From Salipiger mangrovisoli (GTDB taxonomy: Bacteria; Pseudomonadota; Alphaproteobacteria; Rhodobacterales; Rhodobacteraceae), in the NCBI RefSeq assembly GCF_015223355.1, contig NZ_JADFFK010000020.1, positions 62,001 through 126,000 on the forward strand: a DNA stretch of 64,000 nt, read 5' to 3'. Under the pieces are notes generated by a model that worked only from the letters and a program-made list of their open reading frames with translations, had not been told where the DNA came from and made no database searches. This document shows, piece by piece, positions 17,905-27,001 of this stretch (positions are counted from its first letter, which is position 1; every line of letters begins with the position of its first letter). Position numbers and translations under genes: made by a program.

Positions 17905-17922
17905 TATCTCGACGTCGAGATA
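17905..17922. promoter_or_regulatory. 18-bp perfect palindrome, MarR operator candidate 1
   Basis: TATCTCGACGTCGAGATA is fully self-complementary and lies 15 bp upstream of the EamA start codon. It shares the ATCTnGACGTCnAGAT core with the second palindrome. MarR proteins bind such sites as dimers. Confidence 0.78.
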
Positions 17923-17933
17923 AACTGCCATAA

Positions 17934-17949
17934 ATCTTGACGTCAAGAT
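17934..17949. promoter_or_regulatory. 16-bp perfect palindrome, MarR operator candidate 2
   Basis: ATCTTGACGTCAAGAT is fully self-complementary and lies 22 bp upstream of the marR-like start. Its centre is 28 bp from the centre of the first palindrome, suiting two dimers acting on both divergent promoters. Its TTGACG could also serve as a -35 element. Confidence 0.78.
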
Positions 17950-17971
17950 AGTTCGGGCGTAGCAAGCGAGC

Positions 17972-18466
17972 ATGGACCAAGTCGACCTCATCCTCGCCCA
18001 ATGGCGTAAAGAACGCCCTGACCTTGATGTTGCTCCGATGGCGATGCTGGGCAGGCTGAAGCGCCTGGCGGATCATCTCAGCGAGCAACACGCGCAGGTC
18101 TACAAGGCGCACGATCTGACCCAGGCCAGCTTCGACGTGCTGGCAACTCTGCGTCGTTCAGGGCCGCCCTATTCGCTCAACCCTTCGGCCCTGATCGCCT
18201 GGACGATGGTCACGTCGGGCACGATGACGAACCGGTTGGATCGCCTGGAAGCGGACGGGCTGATCGAGCGCCGCCCGGATCCGGTCGATCGGCGTGGATC
18301 GGTTGTCGCCCTTACCGAAAAAGGCTTCGACCTGATCGAGCGCGTCGTCACGGACCACGTCGCCAACCAGCATCGGATGCTGGCCGACCTGCCTCCGGAC
18401 GTCCGCGAGGGCCTGGAGGACGCCCTGCGTCTCTGGCTGTCGAAATTTGAACCTGAGCAGAGCTAG
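17972..18466 (+). CDS. MarR family transcriptional regulator
   Basis: A 164-residue protein with the MarR winged-helix core: DLTQASFDVLATLRRSG (helices 2-3), the recognition region TMVTSGTMTNRLDRLEADGLIERRP (about residues 78-102) and a wing with Asp-Arg-Arg. It is divergent from the EamA exporter gene and flanked by two palindromes, the standard layout of an autoregulated repressor of an efflux gene. The inducing ligand is not apparent. Confidence 0.92.
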   Translation: MDQVDLILAQWRKERPDLDVAPMAMLGRLKRLADHLSEQHAQVYKAHDLTQASFDVLATLRRSGPPYSLNPSALIAWTMVTSGTMTNRLDRLEADGLIERRPDPVDRRGSVVALTEKGFDLIERVVTDHVANQHRMLADLPPDVREGLEDALRLWLSKFEPEQS

Positions 18467-18670
18467 GCTGGCCTTCGCGTCGGGCCCCTGCGTGTCCAAC
18501 GCGGTCCCGTGACTTTCTGGCCGTGCGCTGCGATGCCGGCGGCAGCCACTGCCTCTCCCTTAGGATGCGACCGCTGGCCGGGTTCCTCACGCGCTTCGTG
18601 AGCGGGTCGATGGTGCACATTGTCCGTCCGGCATGCCGCATGCTAGCCTCATTTCCGGGAGGAAGAAGTC

Positions 18671-19621
18671 ATGTCACAGCCATTGTGTGTCGCAGAGGCC
18701 GGCACCTTTGAGACTGCCGTGCCGGTCCGCGTCGAAGATGCCCGCAGTAAGCTGGTCGGTGTCTGCGGACGCTTCGATCTTGCGGTGCATGATCGCGGCG
18801 ACGTGTTCGATGGGGCGATCGGGATGCGCAACTTCGGCCTGTTCGATGCAGCCGTCGTCGCGACCGAGCTGCGCGCGATCTGGCGGGATGCGGCGATGAT
18901 CCGGCAGGATCCCGCCCGGCACCTTTTCCTGATCTACCAACAGGCCGGACAAAGCATGATCTGCCAGGGCGAGACCCGGACGGTGCTGACGCCGGGGACG
19001 TTCCACCTGGTTGATCCCGCCTTTCCTTCGGAGTTCCACTACTCGGGCGGGCTGACGCGGAAAATCTCGATGCATCTGCCGCGCGACGAGACCCTCCGCC
19101 GACTGGGCACCTCCTGCGTCGGCGGGCTGCCGATCGACCCCGGCGATCCGCTTTCGGCGGCGCTCGAGGCGGTGCTGGCCAAGATCATCTCGGACGATTG
19201 CAGGGCCCGGCCGCAGCTCTCGGACATGCTGGTCGAGCTCCTGGCGACCTACGTGCGCTGCCGCGAGCTAGAAGTGCCGACCCTCCCCCCGAAAGACGCA
19301 GACCGGCTGGAGCGCGCGCGGGCGCTGATCCGGTCGCACGCTGCTCAGGCGGACTATGATCTGGATGCGTTGTGCCGCGACCTTGGGATGTCGCGCCGTT
19401 CCGTGCAGCGGCTGTTCTCGGCGGTCGGCGAGACGGCGAGCGCAGCGTTGCAGGACGCGCGATTGGCGCGTGCCCGGCAAAGCCTGCTCTCGGCGCCCGA
19501 GCTCACCGTCGCGGAGATCGCCTTCGAGGCGGGCTACAATGACCTCGCGCATTTCCACCGCAGTTTCCGCACGCGGTTCGGACAGTCACCCGGCACCTAT
19601 CGGAAGGGTGTTCGCAGGTAG
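18671..19621 (+). CDS. AraC family transcriptional regulator
   Basis: A 316-residue regulator with a GGAGGAAG ribosome-binding site. Residues 1-190 form a cupin-like AraC-binding-2 domain. Residues about 215-312 hold the two helix-turn-helix units (LDALCRDLGMSRRSVQRLF and the AEIAFEAGYNDLAHFHRSF element). It converges on the GMC oxidoreductase/aldehyde dehydrogenase operon and may activate it; a FeaR-like role in alcohol or amine-derived aldehyde oxidation would fit. No operator could be identified with confidence. Confidence 0.88.
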   Translation: MSQPLCVAEAGTFETAVPVRVEDARSKLVGVCGRFDLAVHDRGDVFDGAIGMRNFGLFDAAVVATELRAIWRDAAMIRQDPARHLFLIYQQAGQSMICQGETRTVLTPGTFHLVDPAFPSEFHYSGGLTRKISMHLPRDETLRRLGTSCVGGLPIDPGDPLSAALEAVLAKIISDDCRARPQLSDMLVELLATYVRCRELEVPTLPPKDADRLERARALIRSHAAQADYDLDALCRDLGMSRRSVQRLFSAVGETASAALQDARLARARQSLLSAPELTVAEIAFEAGYNDLAHFHRSFRTRFGQSPGTYRKGVRR

Positions 19622-19624
19622 TTG

Positions 19625-19655
19625 ACCACGCCCGCACCAGCGGCGCGGGCGTGGT
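19625..19655. terminator. Bidirectional hairpin between convergent genes
   Basis: A perfect 11-bp stem (ACCACGCCCGC at 19625-19635, complement at 19645-19655) with a 9-nt loop sits between the AraC stop and the GMC oxidoreductase stop. There is no pronounced T-run, so termination may be weak or factor-assisted. Confidence 0.65.
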
Positions 19656-19673
19656 TCGTCGCACAACCCAGGA

Positions 19674-21332
19674 TCAGCTGTGCGCCGCCTTGATCAGATC
19701 GGCGGCTTTTTCGGCGACCATGATCACCGGAGCGTTGGTATTTCCGGCCATGACCTTCGGGAAGATCGAGGCATCAACGACGCGCAGCCCCTCGAGCCCG
19801 CGCACCCGCAGCTCGGGATCGACCACTGCCATATCCCCGGTGCCCATCGCGCAGGTGCCGTTCTGGTGGTGATAGGACATCACCGCCGAGCGCGCATATT
19901 CGGCCAGCGCCGCGTCGTCCTGCACGTCCTCGCCCGGGTAGATCTCGCGCCCCTTCCACTTCGCCAGAGCAGGCTGACCGGCGATCTCGCGCATCTGCTT
20001 GATCGACATCACCAGGATGTCGACGTCATGCTGCTGCGACAGCACTTTTGGGTCGATGTGCAGCGGATCGTCGATCGACGGGCCGGTCAGGCGGATCTCC
20101 CCGCTCGAAGCCGGTTGCACCCCCGAGGCATTGAAGGTGAAGGCATTGGCCGTCGGCTGCTCCATCTCCGGCGCGTAATAGGGCACGTTGAAGAACAGCG
20201 GCTGCATGTCTGGCCCCGGCAGAGACGGATCCGATTTGGCGAAGAGATGCGCGTGCAGGACGGTGATCGCCATGTCGTCTGGCGGCGGCAACTGCTGTGC
20301 GCCCTCGTAGATCACCGGGCAGAGCGTGTGATCGTTCAGGTTCTGGCCAACGCCCGGCAGGTCGTGGCGCGGCGTGATGCCGACCTCCTCGAGGTGCGCG
20401 CGCGGGCCGATGCCCGACATCATCAGGATGCGCGGGCTCTCGATCGCGCCGCCGCAGACGATGACCTCGCGGGTGGCGCTCACGCTGCGGCTCTCGCCTT
20501 CCTGCAGGTAGGTGACCCCGGTGGCGCGGGTCCCGTCTAGATCGACCTTCAGCACGCGGGCATTGGTGATCAGCGACAGGTTCTCGCGCTCGAGCGCCGG
20601 ACGCAGGAAGGCGACTGCGGTCGAGGCGCGCTTGCCGTCATGGGTGTTGAGGTCGACATAGGCCACGCCGTCCTGCTGCGCGCCATTGGTGTCCTCGTTC
20701 AGCGGGTGACCTGCCTGCTGCGCCGCCTCGACCATGGCTCGGGTGACCGGATGCGGTTCGAAATCGGCGGTGACATGCAGCGGGCCACCCGCACCGTGGT
20801 ATTCGTCGGCGCCGCGGGAAAAGTCTTCGGACTTCTTGAAGTAGGGCAGCACCGAAGCGTAGTCCCAGCCTTCGCAGCCAAAGTCGGTCGCCCAGGCGTC
20901 GTAATCCGAGGCATTGCCGCGCACGTAGATCATGCCGTTCAGCGACGAGGAACCGCCGAGCGTCTTGCCGCGCGGCCAGTAGAGCTGGCGCCCCGCGGCA
21001 TGCTCCTGCGGCACGGTCTGGTAGCCCCAGTCGTAGTCCGTGCCCCAGAGCTCGATCAGCCGCATCGGGGTCGAGATCATCTCGGAGGTGTCGGGGCCGC
21101 CGGCTTCGATCAGCAGCACGCGTGCACCCTCCTCGGTCAGCCGGTTGGCCAGCACGCAGCCCGCGCTGCCGGCGCCGATGATGACGTAATCATACTGCTG
21201 CTGCTGGGCATTGGCCGGGTTGACCGAGGCGCCCCACAAGCCGCCGCCCAGGCTGAGGACGCCCGAGGCGACCGCCGTCCGTCCGATGAAACTGCGCCGG
21301 GACAGGCCCGAGCTGGAAAGATCTTTCGTCAT
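19674..21332 (-). CDS. GMC-family FAD alcohol dehydrogenase with Tat signal
   Basis: The start is the ATG at 21332, preceded by GGGAGGAAACC. The 552-residue product begins with a twin-arginine signal (SRRSFIG near residues 12-18, hydrophobic stretch, cleavage near NANAQ), so the folded flavoprotein should be exported. The FAD dinucleotide fold reads [17 protein letters not shown] (about residue 49), GMC signature 1 is in [14 protein letters not shown], and the catalytic His lies in [12 protein letters not shown] near the C-terminus. It resembles choline and other alcohol dehydrogenases. The aldehyde dehydrogenase gene is 66 bp upstream in the same operon. Confidence 0.92.
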   Translation of the reverse strand: MTKDLSSSGLSRRSFIGRTAVASGVLSLGGGLWGASVNPANAQQQQYDYVIIGAGSAGCVLANRLTEEGARVLLIEAGGPDTSEMISTPMRLIELWGTDYDWGYQTVPQEHAAGRQLYWPRGKTLGGSSSLNGMIYVRGNASDYDAWATDFGCEGWDYASVLPYFKKSEDFSRGADEYHGAGGPLHVTADFEPHPVTRAMVEAAQQAGHPLNEDTNGAQQDGVAYVDLNTHDGKRASTAVAFLRPALERENLSLITNARVLKVDLDGTRATGVTYLQEGESRSVSATREVIVCGGAIESPRILMMSGIGPRAHLEEVGITPRHDLPGVGQNLNDHTLCPVIYEGAQQLPPPDDMAITVLHAHLFAKSDPSLPGPDMQPLFFNVPYYAPEMEQPTANAFTFNASGVQPASSGEIRLTGPSIDDPLHIDPKVLSQQHDVDILVMSIKQMREIAGQPALAKWKGREIYPGEDVQDDAALAEYARSAVMSYHHQNGTCAMGTGDMAVVDPELRVRGLEGLRVVDASIFPKVMAGNTNAPVIMVAEKAADLIKAAHS

Positions 21333-21398
21333 GGTTTCCTCCCATTGCATGTGAGCGGCGGCGCACCTCCTCGGCTGCGCCCGCCGCAGTGGTCCAGA

Positions 21399-22805
21399 TC
21401 AGGAAAAAATGACCTGAATGTCGGTGTACTCGAGCAGCCCCTCTTCGCCGAACTCGACGCCCATCCCCGACTGCTTGCGCCCGCCAAAGGGCGCGTTGGG
21501 CTGGATCATGCCGTGCTTGTTGATCCAGACCGAGCCGCACTCCAGCCGCGCCGCCAGCGCGCGCGCGGCGGCGGGGTCGCTGCTCCAGATCGAGCCGCCG
21601 AGCCCGGTTTCGAGCGCGTTGGCATCGGCGATGGCCTGCTCGATGTCACTGTAGCGGATCACCGGCAGGGCCGGGCCGAACTGCTCCTCATCGACCAGCG
21701 CATCGCCGTTCTTCAGCCCGGAGATGATGGTCGGTGGGAAAAACAGACCTTCGCCCGGCGTGCCGCCGAGCAGCACGGTGCCGGTCCGCGTCGCATCCTC
21801 GACCAGCCTCCTGAGCTTGTCGAACTGCATCTGGTTCTGTACCGGGCCGAGCACGCTGGCCTCGTCCAGGCCGTCGCCGACGGGGATGTTGCGGGCATAG
21901 GCTACCAGCGCCTCGCAGACCGCATCATGGATGCTGTCGTGGACGTAGAGCCGCTTCATCGCCGCACAGGTCTGGCCGTTGTTGATGAAAGCCCCCCAGA
22001 ACAGGCCCTCGGCGATCGCCTGCGGATCGGCATCCGGCAGCACGATGCCCGCGTCGTTGCCTCCCAGTTCGAGCGTCAGACGCTTCATCGTCTGCGCGGC
22101 GCTCTGCATCACCTTCTGCCCCGTCGCGCAGGAGCCGGTGAAGACGATCTTGCGGATCCCCGGATGCGCCGACATCAGGGCACCGAGGTTCACCTCCCGG
22201 TCATCGCCGGTGACGACATTCAGCACCCCGGCGGGCAGCAGCGTGTTCAGGACCTCAACCATGCGCAGCGTCGCCAGCGGCGTGTTTGGCGAGGGCTTCA
22301 GAACCACCGTATTGCCGGTGCGCAGCGCCGGCATGATGTGCCAGATGGCGATCATCAGAGGGAAGTTCCATGGCGTGATCGACCCCACGACACCGAGCGG
22401 CCGACGTTCGAGCGTGACGTATCCGCCGTCGTCCTGCTGCAGCACTTTCACCGGCACGTCGAGTTCGGCGGTATGCGCCGCCCAAGCCTGCGCGCCGCCG
22501 ACTTCCCAGCGGGAGCCGAGCCCGTTCAGCGGCTTGCCCTGCTCGAGCGTGATGAGCCGGGCAAGCTCTTCGCTGTGCTCTCCGAGCGCCGCGACAATGC
22601 GTCGGCAGATCTCCTTGCGCTCGGCATCAGGCGTTGCGGACCACGCGGGAAACGCCTCATTGGCCGCGGCAACGGCGGCATTCAGCATGTCCTCGGTGGC
22701 GTTGGGCACATGGGCGACGATCTCGCCGGTGCTGGGGTTGCGCACCGCGAAGCTGCCGCCTTGGTCGGCCTGCGTGGCTTCGCGGGTCATGAATTTGTCG
22801 AGCAT
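21399..22805 (-). CDS. NAD(P)-dependent aldehyde dehydrogenase
   Basis: A 468-residue cytosolic enzyme with GAGGAGACCG before its ATG. It has ITPWNFPL near residue 140, the Glu base in LELGGND, the nucleophile Cys in NNGQTCAAMKR (about residue 276) and the C-terminal PFGGRKQSGMG motif. It oxidises an aldehyde to a carboxylate. It is the first gene of a leftward pair with the exported alcohol dehydrogenase, giving alcohol-to-acid conversion, but the two enzymes are predicted to be in different compartments. The substrate is open. Confidence 0.92.
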   Translation of the reverse strand: MLDKFMTREATQADQGGSFAVRNPSTGEIVAHVPNATEDMLNAAVAAANEAFPAWSATPDAERKEICRRIVAALGEHSEELARLITLEQGKPLNGLGSRWEVGGAQAWAAHTAELDVPVKVLQQDDGGYVTLERRPLGVVGSITPWNFPLMIAIWHIMPALRTGNTVVLKPSPNTPLATLRMVEVLNTLLPAGVLNVVTGDDREVNLGALMSAHPGIRKIVFTGSCATGQKVMQSAAQTMKRLTLELGGNDAGIVLPDADPQAIAEGLFWGAFINNGQTCAAMKRLYVHDSIHDAVCEALVAYARNIPVGDGLDEASVLGPVQNQMQFDKLRRLVEDATRTGTVLLGGTPGEGLFFPPTIISGLKNGDALVDEEQFGPALPVIRYSDIEQAIADANALETGLGGSIWSSDPAAARALAARLECGSVWINKHGMIQPNAPFGGRKQSGMGVEFGEEGLLEYTDIQVIFS

Positions 22806-23033
22806 GTCGGTCTCCTCCCGTCATGGCACCCGGAGGCACCGGGCCATGTCCGGTCAAAGCTAGACAGCCGCAGGCCGCCCGTCTTTGCACCCTGCGCCAT
22901 AGCCTGTTGCGTATCGCGCCAAACTGCCCGTTGGGAGCCGCACCGGCATGCTGTTCAGTGGCGTCTCAGCCGTTGCTTGCTCAAGCAGAAGAGATGTCCT
23001 GCATACCACTTGGGGGCGCGGGCAATACTCTGT
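22806..23033. other. Upstream region of the aldehyde dehydrogenase operon
   Basis: This segment should contain the promoter of the leftward aldehyde dehydrogenase/GMC operon. I see no clear -10/-35 pair or operator. The right part runs into IS3 debris. Confidence 0.35.
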
Positions 23034-23425
23034 TCACGATCGAGCCTGCCCCGCGGCGGCACGCAGCTTTGTCAGCGGCTCCGAGGTGGTCCTCATCTTC
23101 CCGGACAGGTCTGCGGCGCTGCCAAGCTTGCCTGTTGATCCTTCCGCCGCGTGAATGTCTGGGTCCTGATGGGCCCCGACCGGTGTTCTGAGTCCGGGTG
23201 CCGAATGTGGGCGCTCGGTGTTGTAGATGGTCATCCATGTGCCGATGCCGGCCCGGGCGGCGGAGCCGGGGCGAAGGCATCGAGGAAGACGCACTCGCCT
23301 TTCAACGATCGCGATAGACGTTCGATCATGAAGTTGCCGATCGAGCGCCCGCGGCCCTCCGTTCACGGCACGGCCAGCAAGGGTTGCGTGAAGCGCGAGC
23401 TGGTGAACTGGACGCCTTTCTAGGT
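23034..23425 (-). pseudogene. Decayed IS3-family transposase (OrfB C-terminus)
   Basis: Read leftward, one frame gives FMIERLSRSLKGECVFLDAF and, after a frameshift, another gives RAGIGTWMTIYNTERPHSAPG. Together these form the catalytic-Glu block and the YNTxRPHSxLG C-terminal signature of IS3-family DDE transposases. A further upstream match (QFTSSRFT) is followed by a stop. The copy has frameshifts and stops and lacks its N-terminal part. Confidence 0.75.
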
Positions 23426-23426
23426 G

Positions 23427-23582
23427 TCAAACCGCGATCTGGCTCTGATTGATTTCCGTGCGCCGACGCATGAGGATGCCGAAGACGCCCCGGGCAATGT
23501 AGCGCTCGAGGCAGCGGATGGCCTCAAGCTTCGAACTGCCCGAAGCGATGCGTCGCGCAACGTGATCCAGGCGCGCCTGCAT
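23427..23582 (-). pseudogene. IS110-family transposase C-terminal remnant
   Basis: A 51-codon frame ends with ...IRCLERYIARGVFGIL and a short tail. The IRCLKRYxARE block is typical of IS110-family C-termini. The preceding sequence on the same strand has no continuous frame. It is a short leftover in a different orientation from the IS110 remnant near 16 kb. Confidence 0.55.
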
Positions 23583-24047
23583 GCGTTTTCGCGCAGTGTC
23601 GCCCCTCTGCTGTGGGTGCGCCTTGACGGGCTGCTGGGCTTCTTGGATGCGTCTCCCTTATCCTGCCCACGCGCAGGGCCCGCGCGGTCGAGGAGGGGGC
23701 AGAGCATGTCGTTGCCCCGCCGCAAGGCTCGGGCCGCTCCATCGCCGATCGCTTCGCCAAGATCCCAGATGCGTCACGCGCCCGATATAGGTCTACACGT
23801 TGGATCGATCGGCAGCGTTGCGAGCCGCTACACAGTGAACATCTGCTGGTCGAACCCGCAGTCCTCAATTGTGAGGATGTTCACCTTCTCCCCACCGCAG
23901 TCGACGTTGGAGTGCGCGCGTTCGGTCGCAAGCGCATTCCCAAACCTGATGATCGCGGAGAGAGATGATTGGACACACGGAGGACCTCGTCACATATTCG
24001 GCCTTCTCCGGCCTCACGTGGTGACCCCGCCCGTGCGCGTCAGCCGA
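23583..24047. other. 465-bp degenerate stretch
   Basis: No convincing gene is seen on either strand. It continues the IS graveyard of 23.0-23.6 kb and ends at the hairpin following the TRAP operon. Confidence 0.4.
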
Positions 24048-24075
24048 GCAGGGCCCGGAGTGCTCCGAGCCCTGC
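24048..24075 (-). terminator. Hairpin downstream of the TRAP operon
   Basis: Arms GCAGGGC and GCCCTGC with an inner CGGAG/CTCCG pairing form a long stem 9 bp after the binding-protein stop on the minus strand. No T-run follows. Confidence 0.6.
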
Positions 24076-24084
24076 CCAAATGCC

Positions 24085-25080
24085 TCATTCCGCCTTGGAG
24101 ATCTCGATGAGACGGTTCATGCCGTCTTCGCCGATCACCTCGGTGCCGTACTTTTGCCAGACCGGGACCATGGCGTCCTTCCAGGCTGCCTGCTGCTCTT
24201 CGGTCAACCGGTGGATCTGCTTGCCTTCAGAGGCGAAGAACTCGAGATCCTGGTTGTTGATCTGGTCAGCCTGCTCGGCGTTCCACGCCGTTGCGGCGTC
24301 GAGCGCGGATTGCAGCCCTTCCCTTTGGGCATCCGTAAGGCCGTCCCACCACATCTTGTTGGCGCCGACGATCCAGGCGGTGTAGATGTGCTCGGTGAGG
24401 GTGATCTGGTCGATCATCTGCCACATGCCCGACCCGCGCCAGGCGTTCGGGGTCGGCTCGGCGCCGTCAATGACACCCTGCTCCAGCGCGGTCGGGGTCT
24501 CGGACCAGCTGACGCCGACGGGGTTGGAGTGGATCGCCTCGAAGGGCGCCACGTAGACCGGCGCGGACTGGACGCGGATCTTCAGACCCTGCGCATCCTC
24601 GGGCAGCAGTACCGGCTTGTCGCCGCGATAGCCGAGATCGCGCGGACCGTTCATCCAGATCGCGACGGGCTCGATCCCCTTGGCCTGGAGCTTGGGCACC
24701 CAGAGCGCGCGCAGGGACTCGTCTTCGAAGGCGGCCTGGATCTTCGCCGGGCTCGACAGTAGGAACGGCAGCTCGAACATGTTCACCTCGGGAACGAGCT
24801 GCGAGTAGATGCCGATGGCGGGGGCGATGATCTGGGCCTCGCCGAGCTGCGTGCCGACCACCTGGCTGTCCTGGTCGAAGAGCGTGCCGCCGTGGTGCAT
24901 GTCCGCGGTCAGGTCGTCGCCGAGTGCTTCCTTTGCCCTCTCGACGAAGAAGTCGAAGGTCTGTCCCTTGAGGCCCTTGGCGTTGTTGTCGTTCGACAGG
25001 ACCATGGTCAGCGGCTGGGCCGTGGCCAGGATGGGCATCGCCGCGACCAGAAGGCCGGCGAGGGTTGCGGTCAGTTTCAT
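24085..25080 (-). CDS. dctP: TRAP transporter substrate-binding protein (DctP family)
   Basis: A 331-residue periplasmic protein with a cleavable signal peptide (MKLTATLAGLLVAAMP..., cleavage near ATAQ at residue 21). DctP-family features are the DLGYRGDKPV region with the carboxylate-binding Arg and the WSETPTALEQGVIDGAEP segment. It binds an organic acid, probably a sugar acid given the SMP-30 lactonase-like gene in the operon. It is the last of four leftward genes. Confidence 0.92.
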   Translation of the reverse strand: MKLTATLAGLLVAAMPILATAQPLTMVLSNDNNAKGLKGQTFDFFVERAKEALGDDLTADMHHGGTLFDQDSQVVGTQLGEAQIIAPAIGIYSQLVPEVNMFELPFLLSSPAKIQAAFEDESLRALWVPKLQAKGIEPVAIWMNGPRDLGYRGDKPVLLPEDAQGLKIRVQSAPVYVAPFEAIHSNPVGVSWSETPTALEQGVIDGAEPTPNAWRGSGMWQMIDQITLTEHIYTAWIVGANKMWWDGLTDAQREGLQSALDAATAWNAEQADQINNQDLEFFASEGKQIHRLTEEQQAAWKDAMVPVWQKYGTEVIGEDGMNRLIEISKAE

Positions 25081-25107
25081 GGTGTCCTCCCTATGTGAAA
25101 CTTTGGA

Positions 25108-26430
25108 TCAGTGGATGGTCGGGCCGGGCAGCCAGAGCGAGACCGCGGGCACGAAGGTGACGATCATCAGGGCGACCAGGGTGGCGAGCATCCAGGGGAT
25201 CGTGGCGCGGAACACCTCGAAGACCGACATGCCCGAGACACCCGAGGCGACGAAGAGGTTCATGCCGACGGGCGGGGTGATCATGCCCATCTCGATGTTG
25301 ACGATCATGATGATCGCGAAATGCACCGGGTCGATCCCGAGGCTCTGCGCCGCAGGTTGCAGCAGCGGCGCGAAGATCAGGATGGTCGGCACCGCCTCGA
25401 GGAAGAAGCCGACGACCAGCAACAGAAGGTTGACGCAGATCAGGAAGACGATCGGCGAGAGGTTGGCGTTCAGCACCGCCTGCGCCAGCTGGCCGGGCAG
25501 GCCGATCTTGGTGATGAAGTAGCCGAAGATCAGCGCGTTGGTGGTGATCCAGAAGATCATGCCGACGCGCGGGCCGACGGCGATCACGACGCGCGGGATG
25601 TCGCGCAGTTTCAACTCGCGGTAGATCAGCAGGCCGATGAGGATGGCCAGCACGGCCGAGACGGCGGCGGCTTCGGTCGGCGTGAAGATCGCGCCGCCGT
25701 CGTAGGCGAAGGCGCCAAGGTCGAAGGCCGGCAGGCCGTAGATGCCGATCACGATGAACACCGGCAGCATCAGCGCGGGGATTGCGGACGTCAGCGTGGA
25801 CCGGGCCTCGGCGGCGGTGGCGCGGGGGCGCACGGTGACCTTTTCGTTGCGGGCAAGGAAACGCGCGGTGAAGAGCAGCAGGGCGCCGTAGATGAGGCCG
25901 GGAACGATGCCGGCGAGGAACAGCGCGGGGATAGGGGTCTCGGTGACGAAGCCATAGAGGATCAGCGGGATCGACGGCGGCAGCAGGATCCCGATCGCGC
26001 CTGCCGTGGCGAGGGCGCCGATGGCGTAGCGGTCCGAGTAGCCTTCCTCGCGCAGGGCGGGGAACATGATGTTGCCGACGGCGGCGACGGTCGCCGGGCT
26101 GGAGCCCGAGATCGCGGCGAAGAGGATGCATGTCAGCACGGCGGTCATGCCAAGGCCTGCCCGCAGGTGCCCGACGAAGACGCGGGCGACGCCGATCAGC
26201 CGGTGCACCAGCCCGCCGGTTTCCATGAATTCGGCGGCGAGGAAGAAGAAGGGCACGGCCATCAGCGTGTAGTGGTTGACGTTCCCGAAGAGCTTCTGGC
26301 CGAAAATCCCGTCGGGGATCGGTGCGAAGACCATGGAGGCCAGCACGGCCGAGCCGCCGAGAGCGACCGCGATCGGGGCGCCGATGAGAATCAGCACAAA
26401 GAAGAGAACAATGAGGAATGCGACAGTCAT
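25108..26430 (-). CDS. dctM: TRAP transporter large permease (DctM)
   Basis: A 440-residue protein with about 12 hydrophobic helices. Typical DctM stretches are FLAAEFMETGGLV, SGSSPATVAAVG and TPPVGMNLFVASG. It uses an ion gradient to move the ligand delivered by the binding protein. Its ATG overlaps the stop of the small permease gene by 4 bp, and the binding-protein gene follows after 27 bp. Confidence 0.94.
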   Translation of the reverse strand: MTVAFLIVLFFVLILIGAPIAVALGGSAVLASMVFAPIPDGIFGQKLFGNVNHYTLMAVPFFFLAAEFMETGGLVHRLIGVARVFVGHLRAGLGMTAVLTCILFAAISGSSPATVAAVGNIMFPALREEGYSDRYAIGALATAGAIGILLPPSIPLILYGFVTETPIPALFLAGIVPGLIYGALLLFTARFLARNEKVTVRPRATAAEARSTLTSAIPALMLPVFIVIGIYGLPAFDLGAFAYDGGAIFTPTEAAAVSAVLAILIGLLIYRELKLRDIPRVVIAVGPRVGMIFWITTNALIFGYFITKIGLPGQLAQAVLNANLSPIVFLICVNLLLLVVGFFLEAVPTILIFAPLLQPAAQSLGIDPVHFAIIMIVNIEMGMITPPVGMNLFVASGVSGMSVFEVFRATIPWMLATLVALMIVTFVPAVSLWLPGPTIH

Positions 26431-26960
26431 TTGTGCACCTTGGTGACGGGGGTGCCGACGCGGTCGAGAAACGCGTCTTCAGGTTCCAAGCGGACGTCCG
26501 TCCACATCGCGATGATCAGCATGGCGTAGCGGATCACGAAGAAGGCGAGGATCACCGGCAGGATCGCGAAGGGCAGGGCGAGGTTGCCGCCGAACTCCGG
26601 ATGCGTGACGCCCATGCCCCAGACGAAGCGCGCGTAGCTCACCGCGTCGTCAAGATAGAAGGCCGCCAGCAGCAGCGCGGCGCCGAAGGCGAGGGTGTTC
26701 AGCGCGGCGCGGGCCCGGGGAGGCAGGACATGTGCCAGCAGGTCGACACGGGGGTGGGTGCCGGTGCGGATCGCCCGGCTCGCCGCCATGAGCATCGCCC
26801 AGACCAGCGCGGTGACCGATCCCGCCTCGAGCCAGTGGATGCCGGTGCTGAAGGCGTAGCGCAGGATGACCTGCAGCACCGCCAGCCCCAGCCCCAGCAG
26901 GGACCCGATCAGAATGATGGAAACCTCGACGGCTGACAGCAGCCGGTCTATCGCTTTCAT
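26427..26960 (-). CDS. dctQ: TRAP transporter small permease (DctQ)
   Basis: The start is the ATG at 26960 with a GGGAGGAAAG ribosome-binding site. The 177-residue product has four hydrophobic helices and the DctQ-like LRYAFSTGIHWLEAGS stretch after helix 1. It pairs with the large permease, with which its gene overlaps. The SMP-30 gene lies 41 bp upstream. Confidence 0.9.
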   Translation of the reverse strand: MKAIDRLLSAVEVSIILIGSLLGLGLAVLQVILRYAFSTGIHWLEAGSVTALVWAMLMAASRAIRTGTHPRVDLLAHVLPPRARAALNTLAFGAALLLAAFYLDDAVSYARFVWGMGVTHPEFGGNLALPFAILPVILAFFVIRYAMLIIAMWTDVRLEPEDAFLDRVGTPVTKVHK

Positions 26961-27001
26961 GTCTTTCCTCCCTTCGGCGCTCTCCTCGCCGGATGGTGAT
27001 T

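Noticed and set aside
20640..23138. An 832-codon rightward frame opposite the GMC oxidoreductase and aldehyde dehydrogenase
   Set aside because: It runs antisense to two intact enzymes and through IS debris. Its composition is typical of a shadow frame.
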